The notes beneath the pieces are model-generated. The model worked only from the letters and a program-made list of their open reading frames with translations. It ran no database searches and was not told the origin of the DNA. DNA of 64,000 nucleotides from Babylonia areolata (Eukaryota; Mollusca; Gastropoda; Neogastropoda; Buccinidae): positions 57,425,405 through 57,489,404 of the forward strand of contig NC_134894.1 in NCBI RefSeq assembly GCF_041734735.1. The letters are read 5' to 3'. The translations under genes were made by a program, and so were the position numbers. Below are positions 12,785 through 24,235 of the stretch, piece after piece. Each line of letters begins with the position of its first letter. Position 1 is the stretch's first letter.

Positions 12785-13758
12785 CTAGTCATCAGAGACC
12801 TTCTCTATCTTCACAACAACAGTGCCAGAAAGGTCATCAAAGACTGTAACATCATCATTCTGCAAGGCTGTCTCCGAGGCTTCCTCAGACACTGGTGCAG
12901 ATGTGCTGGCTTCAAGGACTGGGTCTGGCGACTCCTGTCTTTCTGTGTCACCACTTTTAATCATCAGAGCTTGTTGTATCAGAGGATGTGTTGCAGCTTT
13001 TGAAAGCTGTTCAGCAGTTCTCATGCCTTGTATTTTCATCAATGTCACTTTTGGATTGTATTTGGCAGGAATAACCTCTCTAGAGGACTCCTCAGCCGAC
13101 GGGGGGGATTTCAATGCAGACTTCTCTTCCATAAGCTGCAGGTACCTGAATCGGGAAACTTTTGTTCTTTTTAATTTCCCATTCGTTGACACCGTGGAGC
13201 ATCGTCCAGTATGAGTTGGGCATCCTTTGCCTGACCTGATGAAGAGACTGGCTCGTGGGATGTCAAACCTTATGGCTGCATCAATGACAGGCATGCCATT
13301 GTGGACGGCTTCAATTGCTTTTTCCATGGTCTCAGCTGTATAAGTTTGCTTGAGTCTTTTCTTGGGGTAATCTTCTCCAACATGAGTGCGCAAGAACACC
13401 TCCGAACAACGACCGCTGTGCGTCTTGCATCCATCTCTAGATCGATTGAAAAGGGTGGCTCGTGGGATTCCGTACTTCAAAGCTGCATCGATTACAGACA
13501 TGCCTCCGTGGATCAGCTCAATGGCTTCGTTCATGTCCTCCACTGTGTATTCCAAATAGTTACTTTTATCCCCTGATGGCGGCACCACTCTGCGCTTTCC
13601 AGGTCTTGAAATAGCAGTGAGCAACTTGCCTCTCCGTCGTTTTCTGCCCCTCTTTGACGTTTTACCTTTCAGATTTTTAACAACTGTGTATGGAGTCTGC
13701 ACACCAGCCTGCACCATTTCTGTTGCACCCTCAAACTCCACTCCTCCTCCTCTGATGT
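12785..13758 (-). CDS. Alternative last exon with two Pipsqueak (Psq) domains
   Basis: The acceptor CCTTTGTTCCAG precedes base 13758. Phase 1 entry gives 323 residues to a stop at 12785. Residues about 30-45 are a basic cluster (KRGRKRRRGK), a likely nuclear signal. Psq domain 1 (about 71-110) starts YTVEDMNEAIELIHGG and has ALKYGIPRATLFNR. Psq domain 2 (about 140-180) starts YTAETMEKAIEAVHNG and has AIRFDIPRASLFIR. Each is followed by a Cys-x-Thr-His-x-Gly-Arg-Cys tag. Psq domains are helix-turn-helix units that bind GA-rich DNA in insect Pipsqueak and in vertebrate LCOR. The acidic tail ends VVVKIEKVSDD, a SUMO consensus. This is the longest and best supported variable exon. Confidence 0.8.
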
Positions 13759-13831
13759 CTGGAACAAAGGAAAAACTCCAAACATTTACTTTCGAAATAT
13801 ACCTCACATGAAATAAAATGCTCACAAACAT

Positions 13832-15357
13832 GACTTGTAAGTTCAGAAGATAACTCAGTGTAATAAAAAGAAGAGGATTGTGTTTTGTTTCTCTGCCAAG
13901 AGCAAGAGAACCAATCTCCTACAGGGTCTGTTCCTGTCATCCTCACCAACTGTCCACTTCCCATCAATCTTTCCAGCTCACAATCATGGAATGAAAGAGA
14001 ACAGGAACTGTGAACTGGAATTATCTGTATAGACAAAACTGGAAATCTAATGAAATAGCAACATGATAATATTACCTTTTCACTTTCCTGACTGAAATAT
14101 TTTCAGACAGAGCTGACAGATGATGAGACTTTTGCAGGAGATAAGTTTTTCTTGTTGTTTTTTTCCTAGATTTTTCTAGAGCTGTTATCTGCAAAGCAGT
14201 ACTGGAATCAGTAGCTACTTAATCATTCACTAGACTTTTTAAATTATAATGTATATTGTATATGTATATTTCTGTTTGTTTGTCACTTTGTGTTGAGTAC
14301 TGTTATCCATAGTTTTGGGTACCGCTATCAATCATGTGGTAGTATTACACTGGATCATTTCAGAATTTACTGAGCATAATCTAGAAAGAAAAAAAAGCTG
14401 ATCACACCAATAACTGTCAAAAGGAAAATTAATGTCAACAATGTAGACAACAACAACAAAATATTGTGCATAAGTGGAGAGTGACATCAGTATAACATTC
14501 ACCATTCCAAATAGTGTAAAAATCCTACAAAATGAAAAGTGTAATTTGTAATATCAAGTGGCTGAAATTGCTTCGACTTCAAGTGTAAATTACTGTAGTG
14601 AATGTTACACATTTCTAAATATTTTCTGTCTTTTCAAACACTGAAAATTCTATTCAAATCCAGTCTCAAGACCCACCTTTTCCCCTCCTGAATAATTCTC
14701 AACAGCTCATCCCTTTCCAGTATGAACTAAAATGACTGTTAGTGAGTGAGTGAGTTTTGATAGTTTCAGTAATTGTTGGTTGTATTTTTGATTGTGTACT
14801 ATTTATGATTGTTATGACGTGTAGGTGCATGCGTGTGTGCTTTGCGTATTGTGTGTGTGTATGGATGAATAATTTTTAATATTTGGTATCTTGTGTTCAA
14901 TGTGTTCTATTTGTAAATGCCTAGGGCTTATTTTCAAGATTAGGCATAAATGCTCGTAATAACAATAATAATAAAAGTATTTTGACCAGATTTGTAACCT
15001 CTGGTACATTATCCAATTTTTAGGCACCTTTATCTTTTTTGGCTTGTTTACATTCCTTTTTCAGGCTTTTGACTACCTTTGTCACAGAGAGAGAGATGGA
15101 GGCAGACAGAGAGGGAGAGAGACAGAGACACACACACACACACAGAAAGAGAGAGAGAGAGAGAGAGAGAGAACTCAGAACTCAAAACATAAGTGAAGAC
15201 ATGACCAACATTACAATTATTTTATATTTGTTTCTTGTCATCAACAACAGTAGTTTCTAAATTTTATGGATGTCTTGAACGCATTCAGCCCATTTCTATC
15301 TTCTTGTTACTGTACTAAAGGGGACAGGCAGGGTGTAAGCTGTCTAGCAGAAACCAA
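13832..15357. other. Intronic stretch
   Basis: AT-rich, with a GT run near 14850 and CA/GA runs at 15128-15172. No exon or element recognised. Confidence 0.3.
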
Positions 15358-15735
15358 TTCTTCTTCGTTCGTGGGCTGCAACTCACAGGTTCACTCGTAT
15401 GTACACCAGTAGGCTTTTACATGTATGACCGTTTTTACCTCGCCATCCATGTAGGCAGACATACTCTGTTTTTGGGGGTGTGAGTGCTGGCTATGTTCTT
15501 GTTTCCATAACCCACCGAACTCTGACATGGATTACAGGATCTTAACATGTGCATTTGATCTTCTACTTGTGCATACACATGAGAAGGCTTCAGGCACAAA
15601 CAGGTCTGCACATATGTTGATCTGGGAGACTGGAAAAATCTCCACCCTTTACCCACCAGGCGCCGTTACCGAGATTCAAACCCAGGACCCTCAGATTGAA
15701 AGTCCAACGCTTTAGCCACTCGGCTATTGCGCTCA
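15358..15735 (-). mobile_element. tRNA-headed SINE family B, copy 3
   Basis: Inverted full-length copy from TTCTTCTTCG (tail) to the head TTGCGCTC near 15733. Confidence 0.83.
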
Positions 15736-16093
15736 TCAGAAACCACAAACAATGGAATGTTATCATTGAAACAGATACTACAAAACATACTGAAACTGAT
15801 ATAAAGCATGACAAAATATTCTTTCACTTACTCCCTAGTGCCCAGCTGACCACAGAACCCATGTCAAGACTATCATCATCACAAGAACTCCACCATGTTC
15901 AAAACCTTCACAACTTTTAAGAACATGCCAGCCAGTACATGTTTCCCTATATCACCTCTGATATCATAACAAACAAATCTACCAGAAAAAACAACTGTTT
16001 AAGTACAGCCATATTCAGCCATGACAGTAAACTCATCGAGACAAATAAAATAATATGTGCCAGCAGCTTCAAACTCAATTTGTTACAACCCCA

Positions 16094-16321
16094 TTAACTC
16101 TCTCCATACGAACGGCGAAAGAGACGATGTTAACAGCGTTTCACCCCAATTACCATCATCAAAATATTGCAAGCGGAAGGCTCTTATACTGAAGAGGTGA
16201 ATGTTGACAAAGAATACCACAATTCTGACGACGGAAGCTAAAGTTTGGGTCATTCAGACACCCACTGGACATCCGAGGGGTCTGTGTAGAAGAGAAGAGA
16301 GGACTGGTCGTACTGAGTTAA
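16094..16321. mobile_element. TTAA-type MITE, family 2, copy 2
   Basis: TTAACTCTCTCCATACGAAC at the left, GGTCGTACTGAGTTAA at the right. The 228 bp body matches 899-1125. Both TTAA ends are kept, so this is the better copy. Confidence 0.8.
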
Positions 16322-16449
16322 ACAAAGTTAAAAAAAAAAAAAAAAAGAAAAAGAAGAAGAAAGAAATGATAAATTGCACGCAAAAAAACACACACAAAAA
16401 AGCTATAATAGCAAATGACAAACGCTTCAGAAAGGGTGGCTCATCTCTA

Positions 16450-17055
16450 TCCCAATCTTTACAACCTCACCATTAAAGTTATGTTTATGTTTACAAGGTC
16501 ACAACCTCGCTGTCCAAGTTTACAATGTGACTACCTCACCATCAAAGTTAAGTTTACAACATCACTACCTTGCTGTCAAAGTTTTATATCGCTATCTCAC
16601 TGTCAAAGTTGAGTTTACAGCATCACAATATCACCATGAAATATCAGTTTACAACCTCACTACCTCACCATCTAAGTTTACAATGTGAATACCTTGCCTT
16701 TAAAGTTAAGTTTACAGTGCCACTACCTCGCTGTCAAAGTTTTATATCACTATCTCACCATCAAAGTTGAGTTTACAGCGTCACGATCTCACCATGAAAT
16801 ATAAGTTTACAACCTCACTACCTCACTGTCTAAGTTTACAATGTCACTACCTTGCCTTTAAAGTTAAGTTTACGACGTCACAACTTCATTGTCAAAGTTT
16901 TATATTGTTATCACACTGTGAAATTTACAACGTAACAATCTCACCATCAAACACAAGTTTACAACCTCACAACCTTGCAATCAAAGTTTACAATGTCACT
17001 ACCTTACTTTCAAAGTGAAGTTTACAACCTCAGTAACCTGCTGTCAAAGTTACCA
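16450..17055 (+). repeat. Minisatellite, about 165-base higher-order unit
   Basis: Recurring short modules such as GTTTACAACCTCACTACCTC, ACCATCAAAGTTGAGTTTAC and TCAAAGTTTTATATC are arranged in units repeated about 3.5 times. Open frames across it are a by-product of the period. Confidence 0.85.
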
Positions 17056-17679
17056 GTCTTGTCTAGTGATGGCTGGGATTGGGAGGCTTTGTCCTTGTGG
17101 TAAAGTACAGGATGGACTGAAAGCAGGAACAGAACACTCTTTCAGCAGTGCTTTCCTGCAGAGCACTAACATTATTCCCATGCGTGACTGCAGAACTAGG
17201 TTCACAACTAGCACCATGGCAGAAAACACAGCAGAATCCGTGAAGAAAATGGGATGGGAGAGAAACTAACAGTAACATAAACATCTTAAGGGAAAATTTC
17301 TCTGAGTAGTTAATAAAATGTGCAAAATTTTTTTTTTTTTTTTTTTTTTTAAAGGAGAAGAAAACGCTTAGAATCTTATAAATTAAGTAACTTTTCTTAA
17401 CTTGTATCAAATAAAACAAGTACCACCATTATTGTTCTTACCCAGTAAACCAGAAATACATTCAAACATCAAACTGGGGGGTACATTTGTCCAAGGCTGA
17501 GATAACAAAACGCACATGCCACACAAATTTGAAATTTCTCACTTTGCTCTTCAGAACTGTCAAGGACTACGGAGAAAAAAAACAAACAAAAAAACCCAAA
17601 CAAACCTGATGAACTATAGTGTCTGCCATGGTGGTCTTTTTTTAAATTTTTTTTTTACTGTATTATGCAAAATAAGAGT

Positions 17680-17923
17680 TTAACCCATTCAGTACCAAAT
17701 CTAGAAATAATTCTACACATTTTTAGAACAGTGGCAGAGATCATTCCTCAATGGCGATACTGTGGAATGTAAGAAAAAAAATATAAGATATGTATGGATT
17801 GAGTTTGACGGCACATTTCCCCAACATTTCCTCTGAATGGCTGCTACAAAAGTGAATGGCATTATAAATTGCAACAAAACTGCATCAGTTTTGTGGCACT
17901 CGTAATATGGGTGAAATGGCTAA
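17680..17923. mobile_element. Possible worn TTAA-type MITE
   Basis: TTAACCCATTCAGTACC at the left; at the right an inverted TTAGCCATTTCACCC. The size (244 bp) fits the other MITEs, but the inverted repeat is weak. Confidence 0.4.
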
Positions 17924-18235
17924 TAGCCCAGTGCCATTACTCAGCTGATGAAAAGGGCAATTACATAACAACAGAAATTTAAAATGCCAGAAACAAAAAT
18001 GTATGGTGATATCTTCTGTCCTTTTTCTCCCAGAAGTAAGTTCATTAGTTGTGATCTAAATATTCTGTTAAACAAGTGACATCCTGCATAAAATGGAAGT
18101 CTTTTTGCCTTCAAAGTACAGCTCCCATGACCTTTGTTCACACTTCGGTTATGCACATTGCAGTCAAGTACAATTTCACAGATAACACTACAGAGTGTCA
18201 GGCACTACCATCATCCAGCAATAACATGTACATTT

Positions 18236-18549
18236 TCAAGTGTTATGTCCCGCAGGAAAAGGTGACAAAAATGGGTAGCCCACTGCTTGGTGATAGTCAA
18301 TGAAGCAATCACGGATACGGCAAAACGCAGGCTGTTGTGGACACTGAGGACAAAAGAAACAAGTCATCTGACGAACGCCCTTGTCCTTGCAAATTTTACA
18401 GCGCCTCTGTGGCAGGTTTTTCTGTCCTCTCCAGGGAATATTCTGCAGGTAGTGAGCAGGTTCCGGTGGAGGGTGTGGCAATCCTGTACTGGACGAGGCA
18501 GTGCTTCTGGATGTAGACATGTGGTTGAGCTTTTGTTCGTGGACATCAC
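18236..18549 (-). CDS. Alternative last exon: piggyBac-type cysteine-rich domain
   Basis: The acceptor GGTTTCTTCTTACGGCACAG precedes base 18549; the exon enters in phase 1 and encodes 103 residues. Residues 1-50 are Ser/Pro-rich. From about 50 comes RRCKICKDKG, then CFFCPQCPQQPAFC, then CFIDYH: Cys and His ligands in the order found in piggyBac CRDs, including the closing CF-x-x-YH. The preceding stretch ending PQRRC also resembles the linker before that domain. No catalytic-core homology lies upstream to about 19.2 kb. It differs strongly from the CRD exon at 20608-20855 and from the two decayed piggyBac copies at 26-33 kb, so these are not recent duplicates of one element. Confidence 0.6.
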
Positions 18550-19873
18550 CTGTGCCGTAAGAAGAAACCTTGTTTGCACTTAGCCCCAGACAAAATGCAC
18601 CTCCACTTAGCACTAATGTCTGTGATTCTAACAAAATTAATATTAAAACCTAGTTTTGGTCTTGTGCTGTTTGGCATTTTTAAAGCCCCTAAGTGTATGT
18701 ACAATCTATCTCATATGATAATCTGTTCATCACTACCTTACACTTACCAGTTTAAACTAGGGAACAACCTTTCATAACAGTTACAATGATACATCCAGTC
18801 TTACAAAAGTTTCAGTTCACTTTTAAACCTTGCTTCCTTTCCACCGCTTTTTCAATATTGAAGCTGCAATTGTCTGATGAATCCTAACTTATTACCAGTG
18901 CAAGGCAATGCACGAGGGTGACTTGTGTTACTTGAACATTTGCCAGCAATACAAGACTGCACACATTCTCTGTGTAATTTGTGTCATCTTTGTTTCATCT
19001 CTCTCCCCAGCAATATCCTTTTTACTGTTATTTCTTCTCTGTAACTGTGTAAAAAATGACAATTTTCTTTTTATCTTGGACAAAATATATCGTATTATGC
19101 TTAATCCTGTGGACTCTCATGAAGACATTATAAAAACTGAATAATAAACATTTTGGACAGTGTTTGCACCTCAGCAAATAGAAATCCTGTTGGTCAAAGG
19201 GACGGCAAACTCAATGGGCTATTCTCTAAATTCACAATTTAACACAGCCAAATCTTGTTTCCTATTGTCAGTAACAGCCACAGACAATGTCTTCAAATCT
19301 ACTTAAAGGTGCATCTGTTTGGCACACAACTATCAGCTCTGTCTACTGTGAAGAAAAAAATGATTTCTTACTGTGTATTTTTGTTGGTTCGTTTAGACTT
19401 TTTGTGCTCGTTTAATTTTTGACATCAATCATTTTATTTATAAGGTACGTGTGTGTGTGTGTAAAAAATGCTCATGTGTAATGTTTCAATGCCCCCAGGG
19501 TCATATGAAATAAACTTTTTGCTTTGCCTTAAAGATTTCTTCCAAAATACAAGGAAGTGGTCATTCTTTCTTTTTATTCTATTCATTAATTCATTCTTTA
19601 CTTCAATGAATGTTGCTAATATACAACAGATTTTTTATATTAAAAAATACACTCGCATACCAACACGCAGGGGCGTTCCTTCTCTCCCTCTCAAACACAA
19701 GATTTCCCAGAATGAAGTTATCATCTTTATCAATGCTTTATTAAAACATACTTTTCAAGTAGTTCACAGAAAAAAAAAAGTTTTACAGACACTGCCAAAC
19801 TGATACAAAAGAAAAACAACACTAATAACAACAAATCTACAGTGACTGTTCCAGGCAAATATCAGTGTGCTGG
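18550..19873. other. Intronic stretch upstream of the CRD exon
   Basis: No transposase core or other coding sign on the minus strand, which is relevant to the origin of the exon at 18236-18549. Confidence 0.35.
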
Positions 19874-19972
19874 TCAAAATTTCTGCAGGAGTTTCTGAAC
19901 TTGAAAGAAATCTTCATTGCCGCTGCTGTCAAACACTTTGTTGACACACTTGTTTTGGCAATAACAACCATT
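19874..19972 (-). pseudogene. Short Cys-rich coding-like remnant next to a MITE
   Basis: A minus-strand frame reads CYCQNKCVNKVFDSSG and then FFQVQKLLQKF before a stop. The Cys-x-Cys-x3-Cys start is reminiscent of a Cys-rich motif seen in some animal transposon-related proteins, but I cannot name it. Its upstream side is cut by the repeat starting near 19970, so any acceptor has been lost. It could be a damaged further variable exon. Confidence 0.2.
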
Positions 19973-20298
19973 GTTGTTGTGTCAGAATATCAGATCAAAC
20001 TCAAAGTGCCAAGTTTAGAGAATACAAAAATATAAGTATAACAGTAAATGCAGTTTGCATATAATTAGGCTTCATTTTTTTGTGTGCCCATCCCAGAGGT
20101 GCAACATTGTTTTAAACAAGATGACTGGAAAGAACTGAATTTTTCCTATTTTTATGCCTAATTTGGTGTCAACTGAGAAAGTATTTGCAGAGAAAATGTC
20201 AATGTTAAAGTTTACCACGGACAGACAGACACACACACAGACAACCGAACACTGGGTTAAAACATAGACTCACTTTGTTTACACAAGTGAGTCAAAAA
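19970..20298 (-). mobile_element. Repeat family F, truncated copy
   Basis: Keeps the half ending GTTTACACAAGTGAGTC; the other half is absent, starting abruptly near 19970 at TGTCAGAATATCAG. Confidence 0.75.
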
Positions 20299-20607
20299 CA
20301 ATACCAGGAACAGTTCTTGTTTTCTGCTGACAGGCATGTGGCATTTATAGTACTCAGCAACATAGTACTCAGAATCAAACCTTGAAAATTAGTGTACTAC
20401 AATACCAGTAGGCAAACACCAACCATCAGTAACAAATTACACAGATGAGCTCTTCCTAATCAACACAAACTGATAAGCAGTCACAGCACTGCCAAAAATG
20501 TCAAATCAAGCAGAATCAGGCTGAAGGAAATGTTCTTGAAATAAGAAAAAAAATATTTAAAAAACTGCACAGGTCAAGTACATTTTGTCAAGATATGAAT
20601 CACAGTC

Positions 20608-20855
20608 CTAGCTGTGTGACAAAAAAAGACAATTCCTATCTTTCTGAAAACAATAAAACGTGTCACAGGTTTCACACTTCACAAAACTTTTTATTTCCTT
20701 TTTTTCCAAGAGGTAACAGCGTTTACAGTTCCTTCTAATATCACTGCGGACAGGGCGAACAGGGTGGTCTGACTTAGAAGCTCTCCCTGATCCCTTCTCA
20801 CGCCTCTGTAGTATACGTTTACTCCTCTTTGGGCTTTCTTCATCTTGCCACGTGA
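20608..20855 (-). CDS. Alternative last exon: piggyBac-type cysteine-rich domain
   Basis: The acceptor GTTTATATTTTGCAG precedes base 20855 and the exon enters in phase 1, encoding 81 residues to a TAG. The first 40 residues are basic and Ser-rich (SPKRSKR, LQRREKGSGR). The last 40 hold RRNCKRCYLL, then VKCETCDTFYC, then CLFLSHS: a Cys-x2-Cys, Cys-x2-Cys, Cys, Cys, His series with the spacing style of the cysteine-rich domain (CRD) that ends piggyBac transposases and binds their terminal repeats. No transposase catalytic sequence is seen upstream, where the reading meets a normal acceptor instead. There is no early ATG, consistent with a spliced exon. Inferred: a transposase DNA-binding domain recruited as a C-terminus of the locus, or an orphan transposon remnant. 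Confidence 0.58.
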
Positions 20856-21034
20856 CTGCAAAATATAAACAAATGAATATTTATAATTACACCGCTTTCT
20901 TGCATAATTATTGATGTTATAAAATTATGAGGTGGGTGGCTGATGCGATAACAAAGGAACACTGCACATTTAACCATCTTGATTGCCTTCTGCAGTTAGT
21001 GCAATTAATTTGCTTCCTTTCAGGAATATAAATA

Positions 21035-21080
21035 ACAAGAGAGGCAATATCTTCAAGACTCACTTGCGATAAGCACTTAA
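21035..21080 (-). mobile_element. Repeat family F, terminal fragment
   Basis: Only ACAAGAGAGGCAATATCTTC and AAGACTCACTTGCG remain. Confidence 0.55.
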
Positions 21081-21310
21081 TCCATTAACCCTTTCACTTT
21101 CGGAACTATTTGTGATTCTTGCAAAATAATCACCAACCTCTGATAATACTGTTTAAATCATGTTCTCAATTACAAAAGTTTTTCTTTCACTTTGCGGTAA
21201 AGAAAGAGGTTGCCATAGCCTCAGGCACACTGCAACATGTGGCCGTTTTCTCTAGATCTGTGCATAGCTGTGCAGATTCGACTTAGGCCTGCCACTGGAT
21301 ACTGATAGAT

Positions 21311-21711
21311 GTATTTGTATTTGTATTTCTTTTTATCACAATAGATTTCTCTGTGTGAAATTCGGGCTGCTCTCCCCAGGGAGAGCGTGTCGCTACACTA
21401 CAGCGCCACCCATTTTTTTGTATTTTTTCCTGCACGCAGTTTTATTTGTTTTTCCTATTGATGTGGATTTTTCTACAGAATTTTGCCAGGAACAACCCTT
21501 TTGTTGCCGTGGGTTCTTTTACGTGCGCTAAGTGCATGCTGCACACGGGACCTCGGTTTATCATCTAATCCGAATGACTAGTGTCCAGACCACTACTCAA
21601 GGTCTAGTGGAGGGGGAGAAAATATCGGCGGCTGAACCGTGATTCGAACCAGCGCGCTCAGATTCTCTCGCTTCCTAGGTGGACGCGTTACCTCTAGGCC
21701 ATCACTCCATT
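21311..21711 (-). mobile_element. tRNA-headed SINE family A, full copy
   Basis: Minus-strand full-length copy: tail ATTTGTATTTGTATTTC at the left, head (GGCCATCACTCCA inverted) at the right. Very similar to the copies at 10859 and 56905. Confidence 0.85.
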
Positions 21712-21856
21712 CATAAAATTTCATTTTGTTTTAACGTTCATTCTGATTAATTCACTACCCAATTTAAAATATTTGTATGCAGGAAACATGTCGATTGTGC
21801 AGTTAGTGCCACGGCTTTATCCGGAAGACATACAACCCATATTTGATATTGCGGTT

Positions 21857-21982
21857 TACTCTGAAAACGGAGGATGGTTGTCTTCATGGTGGGGTGAAAA
21901 AGATCATACATGTTAAGGACCACTCATGTACATACGAACAAACATGATAGCTGCAGCCCATCAACGAAGAAGAAGAATAGGA
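21857..21982 (+). mobile_element. SINE family B 3' fragment
   Basis: Only the 3' part (GGAGGATGGTTGTCTTCATG to the GAAGAAGAA tail) is present, diverged from copy 2. Confidence 0.6.
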
Positions 21983-22131
21983 AGAATGTATTGCGGTAAA
22001 GTTGTTTTTTCCTACTGCGCCTAATCCATTATGTCCAATTCAATGTAGTGCTGATAAAAATCACATTTCATATTCGACAACTGACCCACTTAGCCCTAGG
22101 TTGCCCAGCACTACTTAGTACATAAGTCATG

Positions 22132-22322
22132 CTATTGTATGTTTTGCTCACAGTCACGACGATGGTTGTACTGGAGGTTAAATCTCTTTTCGTCATTTGA
22201 AGTCACCATTCGTGGATGCAAAACCCAATATTTGGCTCTGTGTTCATTAGAATATTGATAAGTCAGGCATAAGATCCTTTTTCCAAGCACATTTAGTGAG
22301 CGATAGTCACAAATACAAGGCA
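22132..22322 (-). CDS. Possible alternative last exon: FLYWCH-like segment
   Basis: An in-frame acceptor, ATATCCACTCAG, precedes base 22322 in phase 1 and the frame runs 63 codons to a TAG. The peptide has VPCIC at its start, then GKRILCLTYQYSNEHRAKYW, followed by PRMVTS and YNHRRDC. The order glycine-lysine, tyrosine, YW, R-x-V-T and N-H-x-x recalls FLYWCH fingers, the class used by mod(mdg4). The usual Cys pair after the YW is absent, so it is either a diverged finger, a decayed one, or a chance likeness. The pyrimidine tract is weak. A better tract at the upstream TTATTTTCAG leads to an early stop in phase 1. Confidence 0.35.
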
Positions 22323-24023
22323 CTGAGTGGATATCAACTGCTCTTTATAACAGCAGCCGAGCAACAGCAAACTGAAAATAACAAATGAAAATTTAAACAT
22401 ACGTAAGTTGATAAACGTGTTACAAAAATCACACTAGTGCATGTCCACTTGCATATCTTAATAATCATAGTCTAAAAGACAGGAACAGCAGAGATTTGCC
22501 TTCACATGGTATCAATAACAACTGGTGTCCAGGTTATGATTGAGAAAAATGTTTTCACCTTCAGTTACATTGATTATTAATGCAATGGTACAACTGGAAA
22601 ATATCAATAACATAATACTGATCTCCATGTGAATTACTAACATAATTCAGCGATCAAAAGGGAGAAAAACATAAAATGCATATGTGCGTCATTTTCAGTG
22701 TTGTTTGTCAGCCTAATCACCACCGTCAGTCAAACACTCATCCAGCTCTACATACTCATCACTGATAAATATGAATACACACATTTTACAAAAGAATCAT
22801 TTCCCAATAACATACAATAACAGAAACTACAAACATATTCTGAAAAATTAAAAAAACCTACCTTAGAAGACAAATGGTCATGCTGCAAACTTAAAACAGA
22901 GGGCGTTCCTCATGCTTGTAAACCAAAGTGTGATCGCGGACACTGTTGCAATTTTGGCGCTTAACACTCATTATTCATGTACAGATTCTGTCACACAATG
23001 TCAAGTTGTACCCAGTCTTGTGTGATGGGCTGAATAAACTAAAAAAGTTCAGTTTGTCTCATGATGCTCTAAATATTGTCTTACATTCCTCTTTTTGGCA
23101 ACACGAAGTTGACGATCCGAGGCATGTTTACTACAAAGACGTATGTCAGAAACTTTATTGTATACATGTATTCATTTAAGAAAAAGCATAGCTTCTGGAC
23201 AGTTTGTATTTCATTTTGTTGTGATGGATGAAACTGGGTCAACTCATCTGCATTACTGATTCGCTGTTGGTAATGTCACTGTTTCGACAGTGGAGAATGC
23301 ATGTTATAAGCAGAGAGTAACAAATAAAGATGAACTGCTCCACACATAGGATTCACTTTCAAACAAAACACATCACATGTGTGCATCCATCCATCAAACA
23401 AGAAGAAAGTGATGTGTGCATTTGCGTAAATATATGTAATTTTAAATCATATATTTTCTATTTTACTATTTTCTGTATACATGTTGCTCAAACATTCATC
23501 TTCTTTTTTTATGTCACAAATGGTATGCTTTCAACCATGCTTCTCACTCATATTTTCGACATATGGTAAACATTATCCTGCTTTATCTAAGAAAGGGGAG
23601 GGCAGGTGGGAGCAAGCTGACCAAACCTACGGATAGTGGTCGTGGTACTATAGTGTCTGAAGCTCAACGTTTTGCGCAAAGTTGAATGCTTGAAAGTTTA
23701 AAATCAGAATAGTCGCGACAACTGCCTAGCAAGGACAAAGCAGCTACATTTGACATAATTTCTGTACTATACCTCCAACCCCAGGTGCAAGTCGTGTGGG
23801 CATGTGATGCTTTTTCCACTTGAAATAATCATTGCTTTACTTTCTATCATAAGAAAATCAATATGTTGCACTCCAGTAAACAAGCTTTTGATTGTATCTG
23901 TGCTTGAACTGTTGTAGTTTTGCTGAACACCAAAACGATTGAAGTTCATCAACATGCATTTGTTACTCGTGTGGCATGCCAGCGATGGAGGCAGTCAGCG
24001 TTGCAACACACAGTATCAATTTT

Positions 24024-24157
24024 TGTGTGAGCGTGCGTGTGTGTCTGTATGCGTGTGTGCGCGCGCGCGTCTGTGTGTATGTGTGTGTGTGCGCGCGCGC
24101 GTCTGTGTGTATGTGTGTGTGTGTGTGTGTGTGTGTCTGTGTGTGTGTCTCTGTGTC
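24024..24157. repeat. GT/GC alternating purine-pyrimidine tract
   Basis: Two direct copies of GTGCGCGCGCGCGTCTGTGT lie inside a long GT run. Alternating GC/GT of this kind can adopt Z-DNA. Confidence 0.9.
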
Positions 24158-24235
24158 CAAGGCAAACTTTAATATTGCCATTTTCTCTGCAAATACTTTA
24201 TCTGCCAATACCAAATTTGGATTAAACATAGTAGG
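24140..24235 (+). mobile_element. Repeat family F, internal fragment
   Basis: GCAAACTTTAATATTGCCAT, TTTTCTCTGCAAATACTTTA and ACCAAATTTGG match the F body. A family F end at 25038-25073 (CACAAGTGAGTCTTG) may belong to the same broken copy. Confidence 0.5.

Noticed and set aside
16450-17055. CRISPR array
   Set aside because: Repeats are uneven modules without fixed spacers, in an animal genome with introns and SINEs.
21104-21310. TTAA-type MITE starting TTAACCCTTTCACTTTCGG
   Set aside because: No inverted partner end was found before the SINE at 21311, so it is at most a fragment.
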